A stretch of DNA of 64,000 nucleotides from Acidimicrobiia bacterium (GTDB taxonomy: Bacteria; Actinomycetota; Acidimicrobiia; Acidimicrobiales; Ilumatobacteraceae): the NCBI GenBank assembly GCA_009923785.1, contig RFSV01000002.1, positions 1 to 64,000 of the forward strand, read 5' to 3'. The notes beneath the pieces are model-generated. The model did no database searches. It was given only the letters and a program-made list of their open reading frames with translations, and was not told the origin of the DNA. Below are positions 1 to 8,400 of the stretch, piece after piece (position 1 is the first letter of the stretch; every line of letters starts with the position of its first letter). The translations under genes were made by a program, and so were the position numbers.

Positions 1-1
1 C

Positions 2-278
2 CCATCGTCTTCCGGCGGAGTCGACCCTTCTGACCCTCCAGCACTTGCTCGTGAAGTAAATATCTACTTCCTTCGTGGACGGCCATACCGATTCGCAGAT
101 TGCCGAGTTGATGAATCTCAATGCTCAGACAGTTCGCAATCGGGTGAGCAACATGCTGCTCGAATCAGGGATGAGCAATCGCCCCCAGTTGGCGATCGAT
201 TTCTTTTACCGGATATTGGCGCTCAACGGCGGGGACACGGGAGCTGTCGTGCTTCCGGCGAGAACACTCGAATCTTGA
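2..278 (+). pseudogene. LuxR/NarL-type response regulator, C-terminal end, frameshifted and cut by the window edge
   Basis: Only the C-terminal DNA-binding part is present. From base 2 one frame reads ...PALAREVNIYFLR, ending near base 76. The helix-turn-helix then continues in the next frame from base 78 as DGHTDSQIAELM...QTVRNRVSNML, ending at the TGA at 276-278. Joined, the two give a normal LuxR-type HTH (four-helix domain of about 60 residues), so one base is extra relative to an intact gene. The HTH is close in style to the regulator at 47674 (shared TVRNRVS/TIRNRVS core). A GTG at 75 opens a 67-residue ORF, but that would start in the middle of the HTH and is not a credible gene. The frameshift could be real decay or a sequencing error; the receiver domain lies outside the window. 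Confidence 0.6.
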
Positions 279-980
279 GCGCACATCATCGCCAATTGCG
301 TCCTGTTGTGCACCCCAAATCTGTTCAGAAGTCGACGCTGCCGATCACCGCCAGCATTGCGTAATTCTTGCCGCGCTGTTCGCGGTGGCGTTCGCTGTAG
401 AACTTCTTCGCCATCGCCGCGCTAGCCCCAGAGACCGAAATTGCCGAAGCCCAGCAGTACGTCGGCCAGCAGCACGGCGAACAACAGGAACAGGTACAGG
501 ATCGAGAAACCGAACATTCGTCGATTTGAGTTCGCAAATTTTCGATCGAAACTCTCGGATCTCGTTCACGATCTGCAGAGTCGGCAATTTGAAATCGACG
601 TACCCATCGAAATCCGGCGTGTGAGCGACGCCTACCGATTCCCAGAAAGCTCCGAGACTCCCCACCAACCGAACAGCGGTCGGGCCGACTTGGACGTTAC
701 TGCGTCTGAGGTGCCACGATCTGACTGCTGCCTCGGCGACGATCACGACATCGTCAACGACAACTCGACGATCGATCCCGATGGATCGGACGTCGATGAC
801 TCGGGCGCTTACGTCAGTGATCTCATTCAGGTCGTCAGCAAGCACAGCACAAAGTGCCGGATTCAAGCTCACCAGTTCAACGAACACGAAACCATTTTCT
901 AGAACGATGAGTTCAAGGTGATGGGAACAAATGTCCTGCCCATTTTTTTGGTACGGACATACCTAGCCCCGGCCAGTGAC
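279..980. other. About 700 bp with no convincing gene
   Basis: Two opposing ORFs cover the same bases: 345-887 on the minus strand (180 codons, GTG start) and 441-902 on the plus strand (153 codons, TTG start). Neither has a recognisable domain, a ribosome site or a leaderless -10 at the usual distance, and their codon use is similarly ordinary, so I cannot choose between them. The minus-strand version reads more like a protein (balanced hydrophobic segments up to about base 520) but degenerates into Arg/Ala-rich sequence at its end, where another frame carries a short membrane-like peptide (see 422-517). I read the stretch as decayed or non-coding sequence between two transcription units. 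Confidence 0.4.
422..517 (-). pseudogene. Possible C-terminal remnant of protoheme IX farnesyltransferase (CtaB)
   Basis: On the minus strand a 31-codon segment starting MFGFSILYLFLLFAVLLAD and ending FGLWG-stop is a strongly hydrophobic helix. Its spacing (FxFSIxYLxxLF, then a late Asp) resembles the last transmembrane helix of the UbiA-family haem farnesyltransferase CtaB/CyoE. It is not listed in any longer frame: upstream in the same frame a TGA occurs within about 25 codons, so no intact UbiA gene can be here. If the resemblance is right it is a gene scar. The match is from memory of the family and is weak; a chance hydrophobic frame remains possible. Confidence 0.22.
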
Positions 981-992
981 TACCGTACGTTC
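981..992 (+). promoter_or_regulatory. Leaderless -10 for the metallophosphoesterase operon
   Basis: TACCGT (981-986) is followed by 6 nt and a GTG at 993. This hexamer-plus-spacer pattern recurs throughout the window and argues for GTG 993 over the upstream GTG/ATG at 918/921. Confidence 0.55.
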
Positions 993-1994
993 GTGGACGT
1001 CACGACGATTGCCGACGATCTGGCCGTTTTTCACCATGGTCTCTCGACACGTCGCCTCGAAGGTCTTCGACCCGACACAGCTTACGAATTCAGTGGAGCC
1101 AGCATCAGAACACTCGAGCGACCAGGTGGCGAACTTCTGTGTCGGTTCGCGACGGTGAACGACGTACATTTTGGTGAAGTCGAGTGTGGACGAATGGATG
1201 GGCGAAGCGACGGGCCCATTCAACGACGCTACTCACACGAGACTCCGCACCCCGAACTGATGAATCAGACCGCTGTTCGTGAAATCGCGGCGATCGATCC
1301 GATAGCAGTTTTCGTCAAAGGGGATCTCACACTCGATGGTAGTGACGAAGAATTCGCGGCCTTCGAAGCGTGTTACCGTCCGGCCTTCGGTGAGTCTCTG
1401 CACGTGGTCCGCGGCAATCACGATGCCTATCACGACCAAGGTCGGTACGACCGAGATCTATGGGTCGAATTGCCTGGTATCTGCGTCGCGCTCATGGACA
1501 CCGTGATCGCCACCGAGACCACGGGTGCGTTCACTTCCGATCAGATCGCATGGCTCGAGGATCGCGTCGCCGCAACCGATTGTCGAGTGATCGTGATGGG
1601 CCATCACCAGCAATGGGTCGACGGAAAACGGAGCGACGACTACTTCGGATTGCACCCCGATTCGAGCGACGAATTGGATCGGCTCACGGCCCGTCATACG
1701 AACGTTCTCGGTTACACAGCCGGCCACACTCACCGCCATCGCCTTCGTCGTATGCCCTGTGGAGCGCCCACTGTCGAGGTGGGAACTATCAAGGACTTCC
1801 CTGGTACCTGGGCCGAGTACCGGGTGTACGAGGGTGGTGTCATGCAAGTCGTGCACCGAGTGTCGGAGCCAGAAGCACTTTCCTGGAGTGAACGTTGCCG
1901 GGGTTTGTACGCAGATTTCGGAATGCACTACGAGTCGTACGCACTCGGCTCACTCGATCAACGCTGTTTCGTGTTCCCCGATCGGGAGTCATGA
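993..1994 (+). CDS. Calcineurin-like metallophosphoesterase with purple-acid-phosphatase-like N-terminus
   Basis: A 333-residue binuclear metallophosphoesterase. The family motifs are all visible in order: D-x-H (57-59, NDVHFGE), GDLT (110-113), GNHD (141-144), GHH (203-205) and GHTH (244-247). These supply the ligands for two metals, so a phosphomonoesterase or phosphodiesterase activity is expected; the substrate is not predictable. The first 50 residues (LRPDTAYEF...) look like the small Fn3-like domain that precedes the catalytic domain in purple acid phosphatases. There is no signal peptide with this start, so a cytoplasmic location is likely. The frame is open back to 918, but the TACCGT-N6-GTG pattern favours 993. 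Its stop overlaps the start of the next gene (ATGA), so it leads a four-gene operon. Confidence 0.85.
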   Translation: MDVTTIADDLAVFHHGLSTRRLEGLRPDTAYEFSGASIRTLERPGGELLCRFATVNDVHFGEVECGRMDGRSDGPIQRRYSHETPHPELMNQTAVREIAAIDPIAVFVKGDLTLDGSDEEFAAFEACYRPAFGESLHVVRGNHDAYHDQGRYDRDLWVELPGICVALMDTVIATETTGAFTSDQIAWLEDRVAATDCRVIVMGHHQQWVDGKRSDDYFGLHPDSSDELDRLTARHTNVLGYTAGHTHRHRLRRMPCGAPTVEVGTIKDFPGTWAEYRVYEGGVMQVVHRVSEPEALSWSERCRGLYADFGMHYESYALGSLDQRCFVFPDRES

Positions 1995-3151
1995 GTTCGG
2001 TCTCGTTCTCGGCCGGGCTGCGAGCCATGAGCGTGCCCCCTTTTCATGCCATGACTATGTCGAAGCGGGCAACCGATCGAGCTGCTCTCGGGCTGAACAC
2101 CATGTTTCTTCAGGTCGGTCAACCAAGCACCGGGGCTCCTCTCGGAGCCCGTCGAGCTGTTATCGACGCACTCGAGGCCGATCGACCGCTCGGGTACACC
2201 AACTCGCCCGGACTTCCGGCACTGATCGACCGCATTGTTCGGCACTACGACGACAGATACGACGTGTCGATCGACGCCGAGTCGGTCACGATCGTGGCGG
2301 GCGCATCGGCCGGATTCACCCTGGCCTTTCTGGCCGCCTTCGACCCCGGCGACCGAGTCGGTGTCCTCGAACCGGGATATCCCTGTTATCGCAATGCTCT
2401 CATCGCACTCGGTATGGAGCCCGTCCCCATTCCGATCGGTCCTGAGACCAACTGGTCACCGACGCGCGAACGACTCGACGAAGTCGGACCGCTTCAGGGC
2501 CTCGTGATCGCCTCACCGTCCAACCCCACCGGAACGGTTCTCGACACCACCACGATCGACGACTTGGTCGCCTATTGCGACACCAGGGCGATCCAGCTGA
2601 TCTCCGACGAGATCTACCACGGCATCACCTACGGACTGCCGGCCAGCACGGTCGTTGGACGGTCACCCCATCCAGTCGTCGTCAACTCGTTTTCGAAGTA
2701 CTACTCGATGACGGGTTGGCGTCTCGGATGGATGGTCTTGCCCGCACATCTCCGCGACACGGTCGATCGCCTCCAACAGAACCTCTACATCTGCGCGCCT
2801 CACGTGAGCCAGATCGCCGGCCTCGCTGCGTTCGATTGCACCGACGAACTCGACGCCCACGTGACTCGATACGCCCGAAATCGAGACGTGCTGATCGACG
2901 GTCTGAGCCGATCAGGCATCGTCGACATCGCACGGGCCGACGGCGCCTTCTACGTGTACGCCGACGTGAGCCACCTGACCCACGACTCGATGAACCTCTG
3001 CCACAGGTGGCTCGACGAACTGGGGGTCGCTGTGACTCCCGGACTCGATTTCGATCTCGACCGCGGCCACCGATACGTTCGCTTCTCGTACGCCGGGTCG
3101 CTCGAACACATCGAGCAGGCGTGTGACTCGTTGGCCACCTGGAATCCCTGA
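1991..3151 (+). CDS. Class I/II PLP-dependent aminotransferase
   Basis: A 386-residue fold-type I aminotransferase. The Schiff-base lysine is Lys236 in SFSKYYSMTGWR, and the family's SPSNPTGT and SDEIYHG motifs precede it. Substrate specificity cannot be read. The start at 1991 makes a 4-base ATGA overlap with the upstream phosphoesterase stop; the open frame extends to 1895 inside that gene, which I reject. It is translationally coupled to its neighbours and followed after 3 bases by a CoA transferase, which suggests that transamination of an amino acid feeds a 2-oxo or carboxylic acid to CoA activation. That pathway link is inference. Confidence 0.88.
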   Translation: MSSVSFSAGLRAMSVPPFHAMTMSKRATDRAALGLNTMFLQVGQPSTGAPLGARRAVIDALEADRPLGYTNSPGLPALIDRIVRHYDDRYDVSIDAESVTIVAGASAGFTLAFLAAFDPGDRVGVLEPGYPCYRNALIALGMEPVPIPIGPETNWSPTRERLDEVGPLQGLVIASPSNPTGTVLDTTTIDDLVAYCDTRAIQLISDEIYHGITYGLPASTVVGRSPHPVVVNSFSKYYSMTGWRLGWMVLPAHLRDTVDRLQQNLYICAPHVSQIAGLAAFDCTDELDAHVTRYARNRDVLIDGLSRSGIVDIARADGAFYVYADVSHLTHDSMNLCHRWLDELGVAVTPGLDFDLDRGHRYVRFSYAGSLEHIEQACDSLATWNP

Positions 3152-3154
3152 ACC

Positions 3155-4282
3155 TTGACCGAATCCCGTGCACCCCTGAGCAACCTTCGAGTCATCGACC
3201 TCTCGACGGTGATCGCCGGACCGAACTGCGCGCGCTACCTGGCCGACTTCGGAGCCGACGTCATCAAAGTCGAACGACCCGACACCGGAGACAGTCTCCG
3301 CAACATGGCATGGAAGGATCCGCGCGACGGTGTTGGCCTGTGGTGGAAGCTCGCCAACCGCAACAAACGGACGATCGCCCTCGATCTGAAAAGCGACGAC
3401 GATCGAGGCGTACTCGAACGTCTTGTCAGCGATGCCCATGTGCTGATCGAGAATTTCCGTCCGGGCACACTCGAGCGCCTTGGTCTTGGTCCTGAACGAC
3501 TCCTCCAGATCAACCCATCGCTCGTGATCACTCGCGTGACCGGCTTCGGCCAAGACGGCCCATACGCCGATCGACCCGGTTTCGCATCGATCGCTGAATC
3601 GATGTCCGGCTACGCCGCCGTCAACGGCGAAAAGGACGGTCCGCCTCTGCTACCGGCGATCGCCCTGACTGACGAGCTCACGGCGATCGTCGCCGCGTTC
3701 GCCACCATGGTGGCGGTTCATTCCGGGATCGGACAGGAAGTCGATGTGAGTCTGCTGGAGAGCATCTTCCACATCATGGGTCCAGTGGCATCGCTGTTCG
3801 CCCTCACTGGTGAAATCCAACCACGACTGGGTTCCGGACTTCCGTACACCGTCCCCCGTGGTGTGTACCGGTGCGCCGATGCGAAGTGGGTCGGTGTGTC
3901 GGCCTCGTCGGACACCGTGGCCATGCGCGTGATGGAGATACTCGGCGTGGCCGACGATCCTCGCTTCACATCGTTCACCGGCCGCACCGCCCACCGCGAT
4001 GAACTCGAGGAACGAATGAGCGCCTGGTGTGCCGAACGAACTCGCGACGAAGTGATCCACATTTTCGAAGAGGCCGAGGCGGCCATCGGCCCGGTTCTCG
4101 ACATGGCCGACATCGCCGTCGATCAGCATTTCGTCGAGCGCCAGGCGATCGTCGATGTTGGCGACACCCCGATGCAGAATGTGATCGCACGACTGTCACG
4201 AACTCCAGGTGTGCTTCGACATCCCGGTCGAGCGCTCGATGCCGATGGAGACGAAATCCGACGAAAGGGATGGGAACGATGA
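3155..4282 (+). CDS. Family III CoA transferase (CaiB/BaiF type)
   Basis: 375 residues from a TTG start 3 bases after the aminotransferase stop. The N-terminus LRVIDLSTVIAGPNCARYL and the following GADVIKVERP are diagnostic for class III CoA transferases, and ENFRPGTLERLGLG and GFGQDGPYADRPGF follow at the expected places. The catalytic aspartate is probably the one in ALTDELTA (about residue 171). The family moves CoA between acyl-CoA donors and free acids through a mixed anhydride. The acid substrate is unknown. Its stop overlaps the ATG of the next gene by four bases. A second, distinct family III enzyme lies at 27370. Confidence 0.9.
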   Translation: MTESRAPLSNLRVIDLSTVIAGPNCARYLADFGADVIKVERPDTGDSLRNMAWKDPRDGVGLWWKLANRNKRTIALDLKSDDDRGVLERLVSDAHVLIENFRPGTLERLGLGPERLLQINPSLVITRVTGFGQDGPYADRPGFASIAESMSGYAAVNGEKDGPPLLPAIALTDELTAIVAAFATMVAVHSGIGQEVDVSLLESIFHIMGPVASLFALTGEIQPRLGSGLPYTVPRGVYRCADAKWVGVSASSDTVAMRVMEILGVADDPRFTSFTGRTAHRDELEERMSAWCAERTRDEVIHIFEEAEAAIGPVLDMADIAVDQHFVERQAIVDVGDTPMQNVIARLSRTPGVLRHPGRALDADGDEIRRKGWER

Positions 4283-4710
4283 ACGAGAAGCCCTACGTGT
4301 ACGTGGCTGGTCCACTGTTCGACGAAGGTGAACGGTGGTTCATCGAAAAAGTCGACGCACTCGTTCGGGAGTGCGGATTCGACACATTCCTTCCTCACCG
4401 GGACAACCCACCGAAGACGGCCGACAACGTCCGTCTGATCTTCGAGAACGACAAAGGTGGCGTCGATCGATGCGACGTCGTGGTCGCCAACCTGAACGGC
4501 ATCATGACCGACGACGGAACCGCTTGGGAGATGGGATACGCCTTCGCCCTCGGCAAGCACATCATCGGCCTATACACCGACTGGAGAGCGCGGTTCCCCG
4601 CCCCCGACGAAGTGGTGAACCTCATGATGCAGTGTTCGATGGATCGGCTCGTGCGATCTCTCGACGAGCTGCGCGATGCACTCGTCGAGTGGAAGGGCGC
4701 TCAGGCCTGA
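4279..4710 (+). CDS. Nucleoside 2-deoxyribosyltransferase-like protein
   Basis: 143 residues. YVYVAGPLF at the N-terminus, [10 protein letters not shown] in the middle and GTAWEMGYA (Glu84 as the presumed nucleophile, with DD at 78-79) match the PF05014 family, which cleaves or transfers nucleoside or nucleotide N-glycosidic bonds. The length fits the family (about 140-160). The ATG at 4279 overlaps the upstream TGA, and a purine-rich GAAAGGGATGGGA precedes it. The frame is open from 4027, but that part lies inside the CoA transferase. Last gene of the operon; its 3' end overlaps msrA on the other strand by 10 bases. A nucleotide-sugar or damaged-nucleotide hydrolase role is also possible. 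Confidence 0.8.
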   Translation: MNEKPYVYVAGPLFDEGERWFIEKVDALVRECGFDTFLPHRDNPPKTADNVRLIFENDKGGVDRCDVVVANLNGIMTDDGTAWEMGYAFALGKHIIGLYTDWRARFPAPDEVVNLMMQCSMDRLVRSLDELRDALVEWKGAQA

Positions 4711-5360
4711 GACACTCCGGTTCCGATCGGACAACTCACCCCGGTGCCACCAATTCCGCAATAGCCGTTCGGGTTCTTGCCCAGATACTGCTGGTGATAG
4801 GGCTCGGCATAGAAGAAGTCACCAAGCGGAGCGATCTCAGTGGTGATCGTCGACAGACCGGCAGCCGACAACTGCGTCTGATACACACGAGCTGATTCGA
4901 CCGCAGCCTCAGCCTGCTCAGCAGAAGTGGTGTACACCGCGCTGCGATACTGCGAGCCGATGTCGTTTCCCTGGCGCATGCCTTGAGTGGGATCGTGGTT
5001 CTCCCAGAAGACGCGAAGAAGATCGTTGTAGGTCACGCGAGCTGGATCGAAGGCCACCAGAACCACTTCCGTATGGCCCGTGAGTCCGCTGCACGTCTCT
5101 TCGTAGGTCGGGTTCGGCGTGTAACCACCGGCGTAGCCCACTGCAGTCGAGAAGACTCCGTCGGCCTGCCAGAACTTCCGCTCGGCTCCCCAGAAACAGC
5201 CCATACCGAAGACCGCCGTATGCATACCGTCGGGCCACGGCGGAGTGAGCGGCGCGTCGAGCACGAAATGCTTCTCGGGGACCGGCATCGTCTGGTCGGT
5301 GCGACCGGGCAGGGCGTTCTCGGGCGCCACCATCGACGCGTTTTTCTTGGCGAACAGCAT
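4701..5360 (-). CDS. msrA: Peptide methionine sulfoxide reductase MsrA
   Basis: 219 residues. The catalytic motif GCFWG gives Cys55 as the sulfenic-acid-forming residue. [17 protein letters not shown] and [18 protein letters not shown] are the standard MsrA signatures. The C-terminal pair Cys201 and Cys210 ([10 protein letters not shown]) is suited to act as resolving cysteines. The enzyme repairs methionine-S-sulfoxide in oxidised proteins using thioredoxin. About 50 extra N-terminal residues precede the catalytic motif, as in many long actinobacterial forms; no signal peptide is seen. A TAACCT hexamer 6 nt before the ATG indicates a leaderless transcript. Confidence 0.95.
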   Translation of the reverse strand: MLFAKKNASMVAPENALPGRTDQTMPVPEKHFVLDAPLTPPWPDGMHTAVFGMGCFWGAERKFWQADGVFSTAVGYAGGYTPNPTYEETCSGLTGHTEVVLVAFDPARVTYNDLLRVFWENHDPTQGMRQGNDIGSQYRSAVYTTSAEQAEAAVESARVYQTQLSAAGLSTITTEIAPLGDFFYAEPYHQQYLGKNPNGYCGIGGTGVSCPIGTGVSQA

Positions 5361-5372
5361 GAGGCGAGGTTA
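5361..5372 (-). promoter_or_regulatory. Leaderless -10 for msrA
   Basis: Read on the minus strand: TAACCT, 6-nt spacer CGCCTC, then ATG. There is no Shine-Dalgarno-like sequence. Confidence 0.6.
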
Positions 5373-5374
5373 CG

Positions 5375-6181
5375 TCACTTGCAGAGAAGTGTGTCGACTC
5401 GACGAGCGGCAATCGTCAGACCGACCACGGTCAGCGCGGCGAGATAGGCCACGTGGACTGCGATTCCCCATGTGGCGATACCGAGGCAGGCCGCGCGCAC
5501 GAGTGCGACACCGTGATAGAGCGGACTGATCTGCACGACCCAACCCCACACACCGTATGACGACAACGGATAGAAGGTCGCCGAGAACAAGAACAGTGGG
5601 AGAACGATGGTCTGAACCCAATCGAAGTCCTCCCACGACCGCATATACGTGGTGGCCGCCATACCGACCGAAGCAAACGCGGCTCCGAGGAGAAGACAGG
5701 CCGGGACCGCCAGGACGACTGTCCACGAATCGGTGAGCCCGAGAGCGATCAAACAACCGAGGAAGACGATCGAATAAAGCGTGCCTCGAGTGAGAGCCCA
5801 TCCGATCTCGCCGACGGCGACGTCCTTCGAGCTCATGGGAGTGGCCAGTACTCCGTCATACAAACGAGCGTGACGCAACTTGAAATACACGTTCATCGTG
5901 CTGTCATAGACCGCTCCGTTCATGGCCGAACTCGCCATGAGTGCCGGCGCCACGAACTGGGCGTACGACACCGATCGCCCGGCGAACTCGATGTCACCGA
6001 CGAGTGAGCCGAAACCGATGCGGATCGAGAACAAATAGAAGAGGGGTTCGAAGAAACCCGACACCACGATCATCCACGAAAGCTTGTTGACGTAGAAACT
6101 TCGCTCGATCATGCGATGTGCACGTCGTGAGTGCCGCAGGATCGGCGGTACGACGCGCCAGACCAGAGTTTCCTGGCTCAT
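5375..6181 (-). CDS. ABC-2 type transporter permease
   Basis: 268 residues with about six hydrophobic segments and the ABC-2/NodJ-type layout: a soluble N-terminal stretch with an amphipathic helix (RMIERSFYVNKL), then paired helices. LSPLYHGVALVRA near the C-terminus is typical of NodJ-like permeases. Its ATG overlaps the stop of the first permease (ATGA at 6178-6181), so both are made together. With the upstream ATPase it forms an exporter of the drug/lipooligosaccharide class; the cargo is unknown. Last gene of its operon, ending just beyond the msrA promoter. Confidence 0.88.
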   Translation of the reverse strand: MSQETLVWRVVPPILRHSRRAHRMIERSFYVNKLSWMIVVSGFFEPLFYLFSIRIGFGSLVGDIEFAGRSVSYAQFVAPALMASSAMNGAVYDSTMNVYFKLRHARLYDGVLATPMSSKDVAVGEIGWALTRGTLYSIVFLGCLIALGLTDSWTVVLAVPACLLLGAAFASVGMAATTYMRSWEDFDWVQTIVLPLFLFSATFYPLSSYGVWGWVVQISPLYHGVALVRAACLGIATWGIAVHVAYLAALTVVGLTIAARRVDTLLCK

Positions 6182-6960
6182 CGGTAGAGCCTCCGGGTGA
6201 AGTATCGATCACACAGGTACAAACCAAGAGTGATGTACGCGAACAGCACGGCTAGATGTCCGAGAACTGCAAAGAATCCGATCGTCTCGAGGACGAATCC
6301 ACGAGTGAGTTCGACGCCGTGCCAGAGAGGCGTGACCCAGGCGATCGGCTTCAGAATGCCGGGGAGAGCCTCGATCGGATAGAAGGCACCCCCGAACAAG
6401 AACAAGGGGGTGACCACGAATCGCTGCACGTAGTTGAAAGATTGGTCGTATTCACGGGTCGCCGCATATGCGCCGACTGTCGTCGAGAACGACAATCCGC
6501 ACAGAACCGCCGACAACGTGGCTGGAACGAGGCCCCACGATCGGGTGTCGGGAACCACTACCAGCACGACCGTCACGCCCACCACGGCCAGTGACACACG
6601 TGTGGCCCACCACAACAGTTGACCGGCAACGATCTGACGCGTCGTGAGCGACGTCGCGGCCATCGAATCGAACGTCCCCTCCCACTTGAAACCGGCCAAC
6701 ACGGGATACGTCGACTCGAAAGCGCCCACCAACATGGCCGTGGTTGCCAAGAGAGCTGGGGCCAAGAAGGCCAGGTAGCCCATTCCGCCGAGAGCGTCCG
6801 ATGACGCTGTCCGCGCATCGACGAGCGATCCGACGCCAAGGCCCATTCCGAGGAGAAACAGAATGGGTTGCACGAATCCGAGAGTCAGATTCGTCTTCCA
6901 AATCCGCTTGAGGAGAGTCATGTGACTCTCCCAGACACGAACGGCAGGCGGAGTGGTCAT
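6178..6960 (-). CDS. ABC-2 type transporter permease
   Basis: 260 residues, six predicted membrane segments. FESTYPVLAGFKWEGTFDSM and the later VTPLWHGVELTRGF are conserved features of NodJ-like permeases. It is a paralogue of the permease immediately downstream, so the exporter uses a heterodimeric membrane part. It starts one base after the stop of the ATPase gene and ends overlapping the next permease, so the three genes form a compact operon transcribed leftward. Confidence 0.88.
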   Translation of the reverse strand: MTTPPAVRVWESHMTLLKRIWKTNLTLGFVQPILFLLGMGLGVGSLVDARTASSDALGGMGYLAFLAPALLATTAMLVGAFESTYPVLAGFKWEGTFDSMAATSLTTRQIVAGQLLWWATRVSLAVVGVTVVLVVVPDTRSWGLVPATLSAVLCGLSFSTTVGAYAATREYDQSFNYVQRFVVTPLFLFGGAFYPIEALPGILKPIAWVTPLWHGVELTRGFVLETIGFFAVLGHLAVLFAYITLGLYLCDRYFTRRLYR

Positions 6961-6961
6961 C

Positions 6962-7885
6962 TCAGTCCACCAAAGATCGTCCGGTCAGCCGAAGGAAAAC
7001 GTCCTCGAGAGTGCTGCGACGAACGAGTGCACTCTCCGGTGACAAACCGCGCGCGTGAACTTCGTGAAGGACCGACTCTCCGTCGTCGGCGTACACCAGG
7101 ATTCGATCGGGGAGAATCTCATGACGTTCACCGAGATCGGTGACCGATCGAGCACGTTCGGCGTTCGTGCCCGCTGGGAATCGAAGTTCGAGGACTTCAC
7201 GAGTGGAATGCTGCGCGATCAATTCACGAGGTGAACCTTCGGCGACGATTCGACCACCGTCCATCACGACGAGTCGGTCGCACAACTGCTCGGCCTCGTC
7301 CATGTAGTGAGTGGTCAGAACGAGAGTGACACCCTGCTGCTTCAGTCGATAGAGGCGGTCCCAGAGAATGTGACGAGCCTGAGGATCGAGACCGGTGGTC
7401 GGCTCGTCGAGCAGAAGAAGTTCAGGCTGGTTGATCAAACTACGGGCGATGGTGAGGCGACGTTTCATTCCACCGCTCAGCGGTTCGACCCGCGAGTCGG
7501 CCCGATCCGAAAGCTGCACGAAATCGAGGAGTTCACGAGCCCGCGACTTGCACTCGGCCCGCGGGATGTCGAAGTACCGGCCGTACACCACCAGGTTGTC
7601 GAAGACGGTGAGTTCGCTGTCGAGATTGTCCTGTTGCGGGACGACTCCCATGCGGGCACGAATTTCCTTACCGCTCGTCGCCGGGTCGAGGTCGAAAAGA
7701 CGCAGTGTTCCCGACGTCACGGGCGACACGCAGCCGATCATGCGCATGGTGCTCGACTTGCCGGCACCGTTGGGCCCGAGGAAACCGAATGCTTCTCCGC
7801 GGGCGATCTCGAAGTCGATACCTCGTACCGCTTCGAAGTCGTCGAACTTCTTGGTGAGTCCACGGGCCGACACGATCGGAAGCAC
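6962..7885 (-). CDS. ABC transporter ATP-binding protein, NodI/drug-export type
   Basis: About 307 residues with Walker A GPNGAGKSS, the Q-loop in VVPQQDNLDSELTV, signature LSGGMKRRL, Walker B LLLLDEPTTGLDP and H-loop TTHYMDE, followed by the C-terminal extension usual in NodI/DrrA-like ATPases. It powers export by the two permeases encoded next. The frame is open to a GTG at 7909, but a TATCGT hexamer 6 nt before the GTG at 7885 favours the shorter start. That also leaves room for the divergent GNAT promoter. Confidence 0.92.
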   Translation of the reverse strand: MLPIVSARGLTKKFDDFEAVRGIDFEIARGEAFGFLGPNGAGKSSTMRMIGCVSPVTSGTLRLFDLDPATSGKEIRARMGVVPQQDNLDSELTVFDNLVVYGRYFDIPRAECKSRARELLDFVQLSDRADSRVEPLSGGMKRRLTIARSLINQPELLLLDEPTTGLDPQARHILWDRLYRLKQQGVTLVLTTHYMDEAEQLCDRLVVMDGGRIVAEGSPRELIAQHSTREVLELRFPAGTNAERARSVTDLGERHEILPDRILVYADDGESVLHEVHARGLSPESALVRRSTLEDVFLRLTGRSLVD

Positions 7886-7897
7886 GGCGACACGATA
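7886..7897 (-). promoter_or_regulatory. Leaderless -10 for the ABC exporter operon
   Basis: Minus strand TATCGT, 6-nt spacer GTCGCC, then GTG at 7885. It decides between two in-frame GTG starts. Confidence 0.5.
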
Positions 7898-7910
7898 CTG
7901 CTGGCCCACC

Positions 7911-7923
7911 TAGAGTCTCTTCG
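7911..7923 (+). promoter_or_regulatory. Leaderless -10 for the GNAT gene
   Basis: TAGAGT (7911-7916), 7-nt spacer, ATG at 7924. It lies back to back with the exporter promoter. Confidence 0.6.
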
Positions 7924-8400
7924 ATGCTCGTTCGAGACCTCACCGTCGACGACCTCACGATCGCACACCGGATCAACCAAGAAAACGTTCCGGCCGTCGG
8001 TCACGAGACGTTCGACGATTTCGCGACCATTTTCGAGATGTGTTCGATCGCCTTGGCCCTCGAAGAGTCCGGGAGCGTTCACGGATTCTGCATGGTTCTG
8101 CCACCCGGAACGGCGTACGACAGTCCCAACTATCTCTTCTTCGAGACCCGTTTCGACGACTTCGTCTACCTCGATCGGGTCGCCATCACAGCCACCCATC
8201 AAGGTCGAGGTGGTGGTCCGCTTCTGTATCGAGAGGTCGAGCGGCGAACACGGTCCGAATGGTTCACTCTCGAGGTGAACGTGAAGCCGCCGAACGAGGG
8301 GTCGCTCAGATTCCACCGACGTGAGGGCTTCGACGAGGTGGCCGAAATGGAGACCCGACCGGGCAAGATCGTCAGCCTCATGGCCAAGCGACTGCGCTGA
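7924..8400 (+). CDS. GNAT family N-acetyltransferase
   Basis: 158 residues. The acetyl-CoA pyrophosphate-binding motif is visible as VAITATHQGRGGGPLLYREVE (motif A region, about residues 87-107), preceded by the beta-strand YLDRVAI and followed by LEVNVKPPNEGSLRFHRREGF (motif B), as in RimI-like GNAT enzymes. It should acetylate an amine of a small molecule or protein; the substrate is unknown. It is transcribed away from the ABC exporter and ends next to the stop of the convergent omega-amidase gene. Confidence 0.9.
   Translation: MLVRDLTVDDLTIAHRINQENVPAVGHETFDDFATIFEMCSIALALEESGSVHGFCMVLPPGTAYDSPNYLFFETRFDDFVYLDRVAITATHQGRGGGPLLYREVERRTRSEWFTLEVNVKPPNEGSLRFHRREGFDEVAEMETRPGKIVSLMAKRLR

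Noticed and set aside
5375-7885. NodI-NodJ nodulation exporter
   Set aside because: Only the general ABC-2 exporter family can be supported; nothing else suggests nodulation-type cargo.
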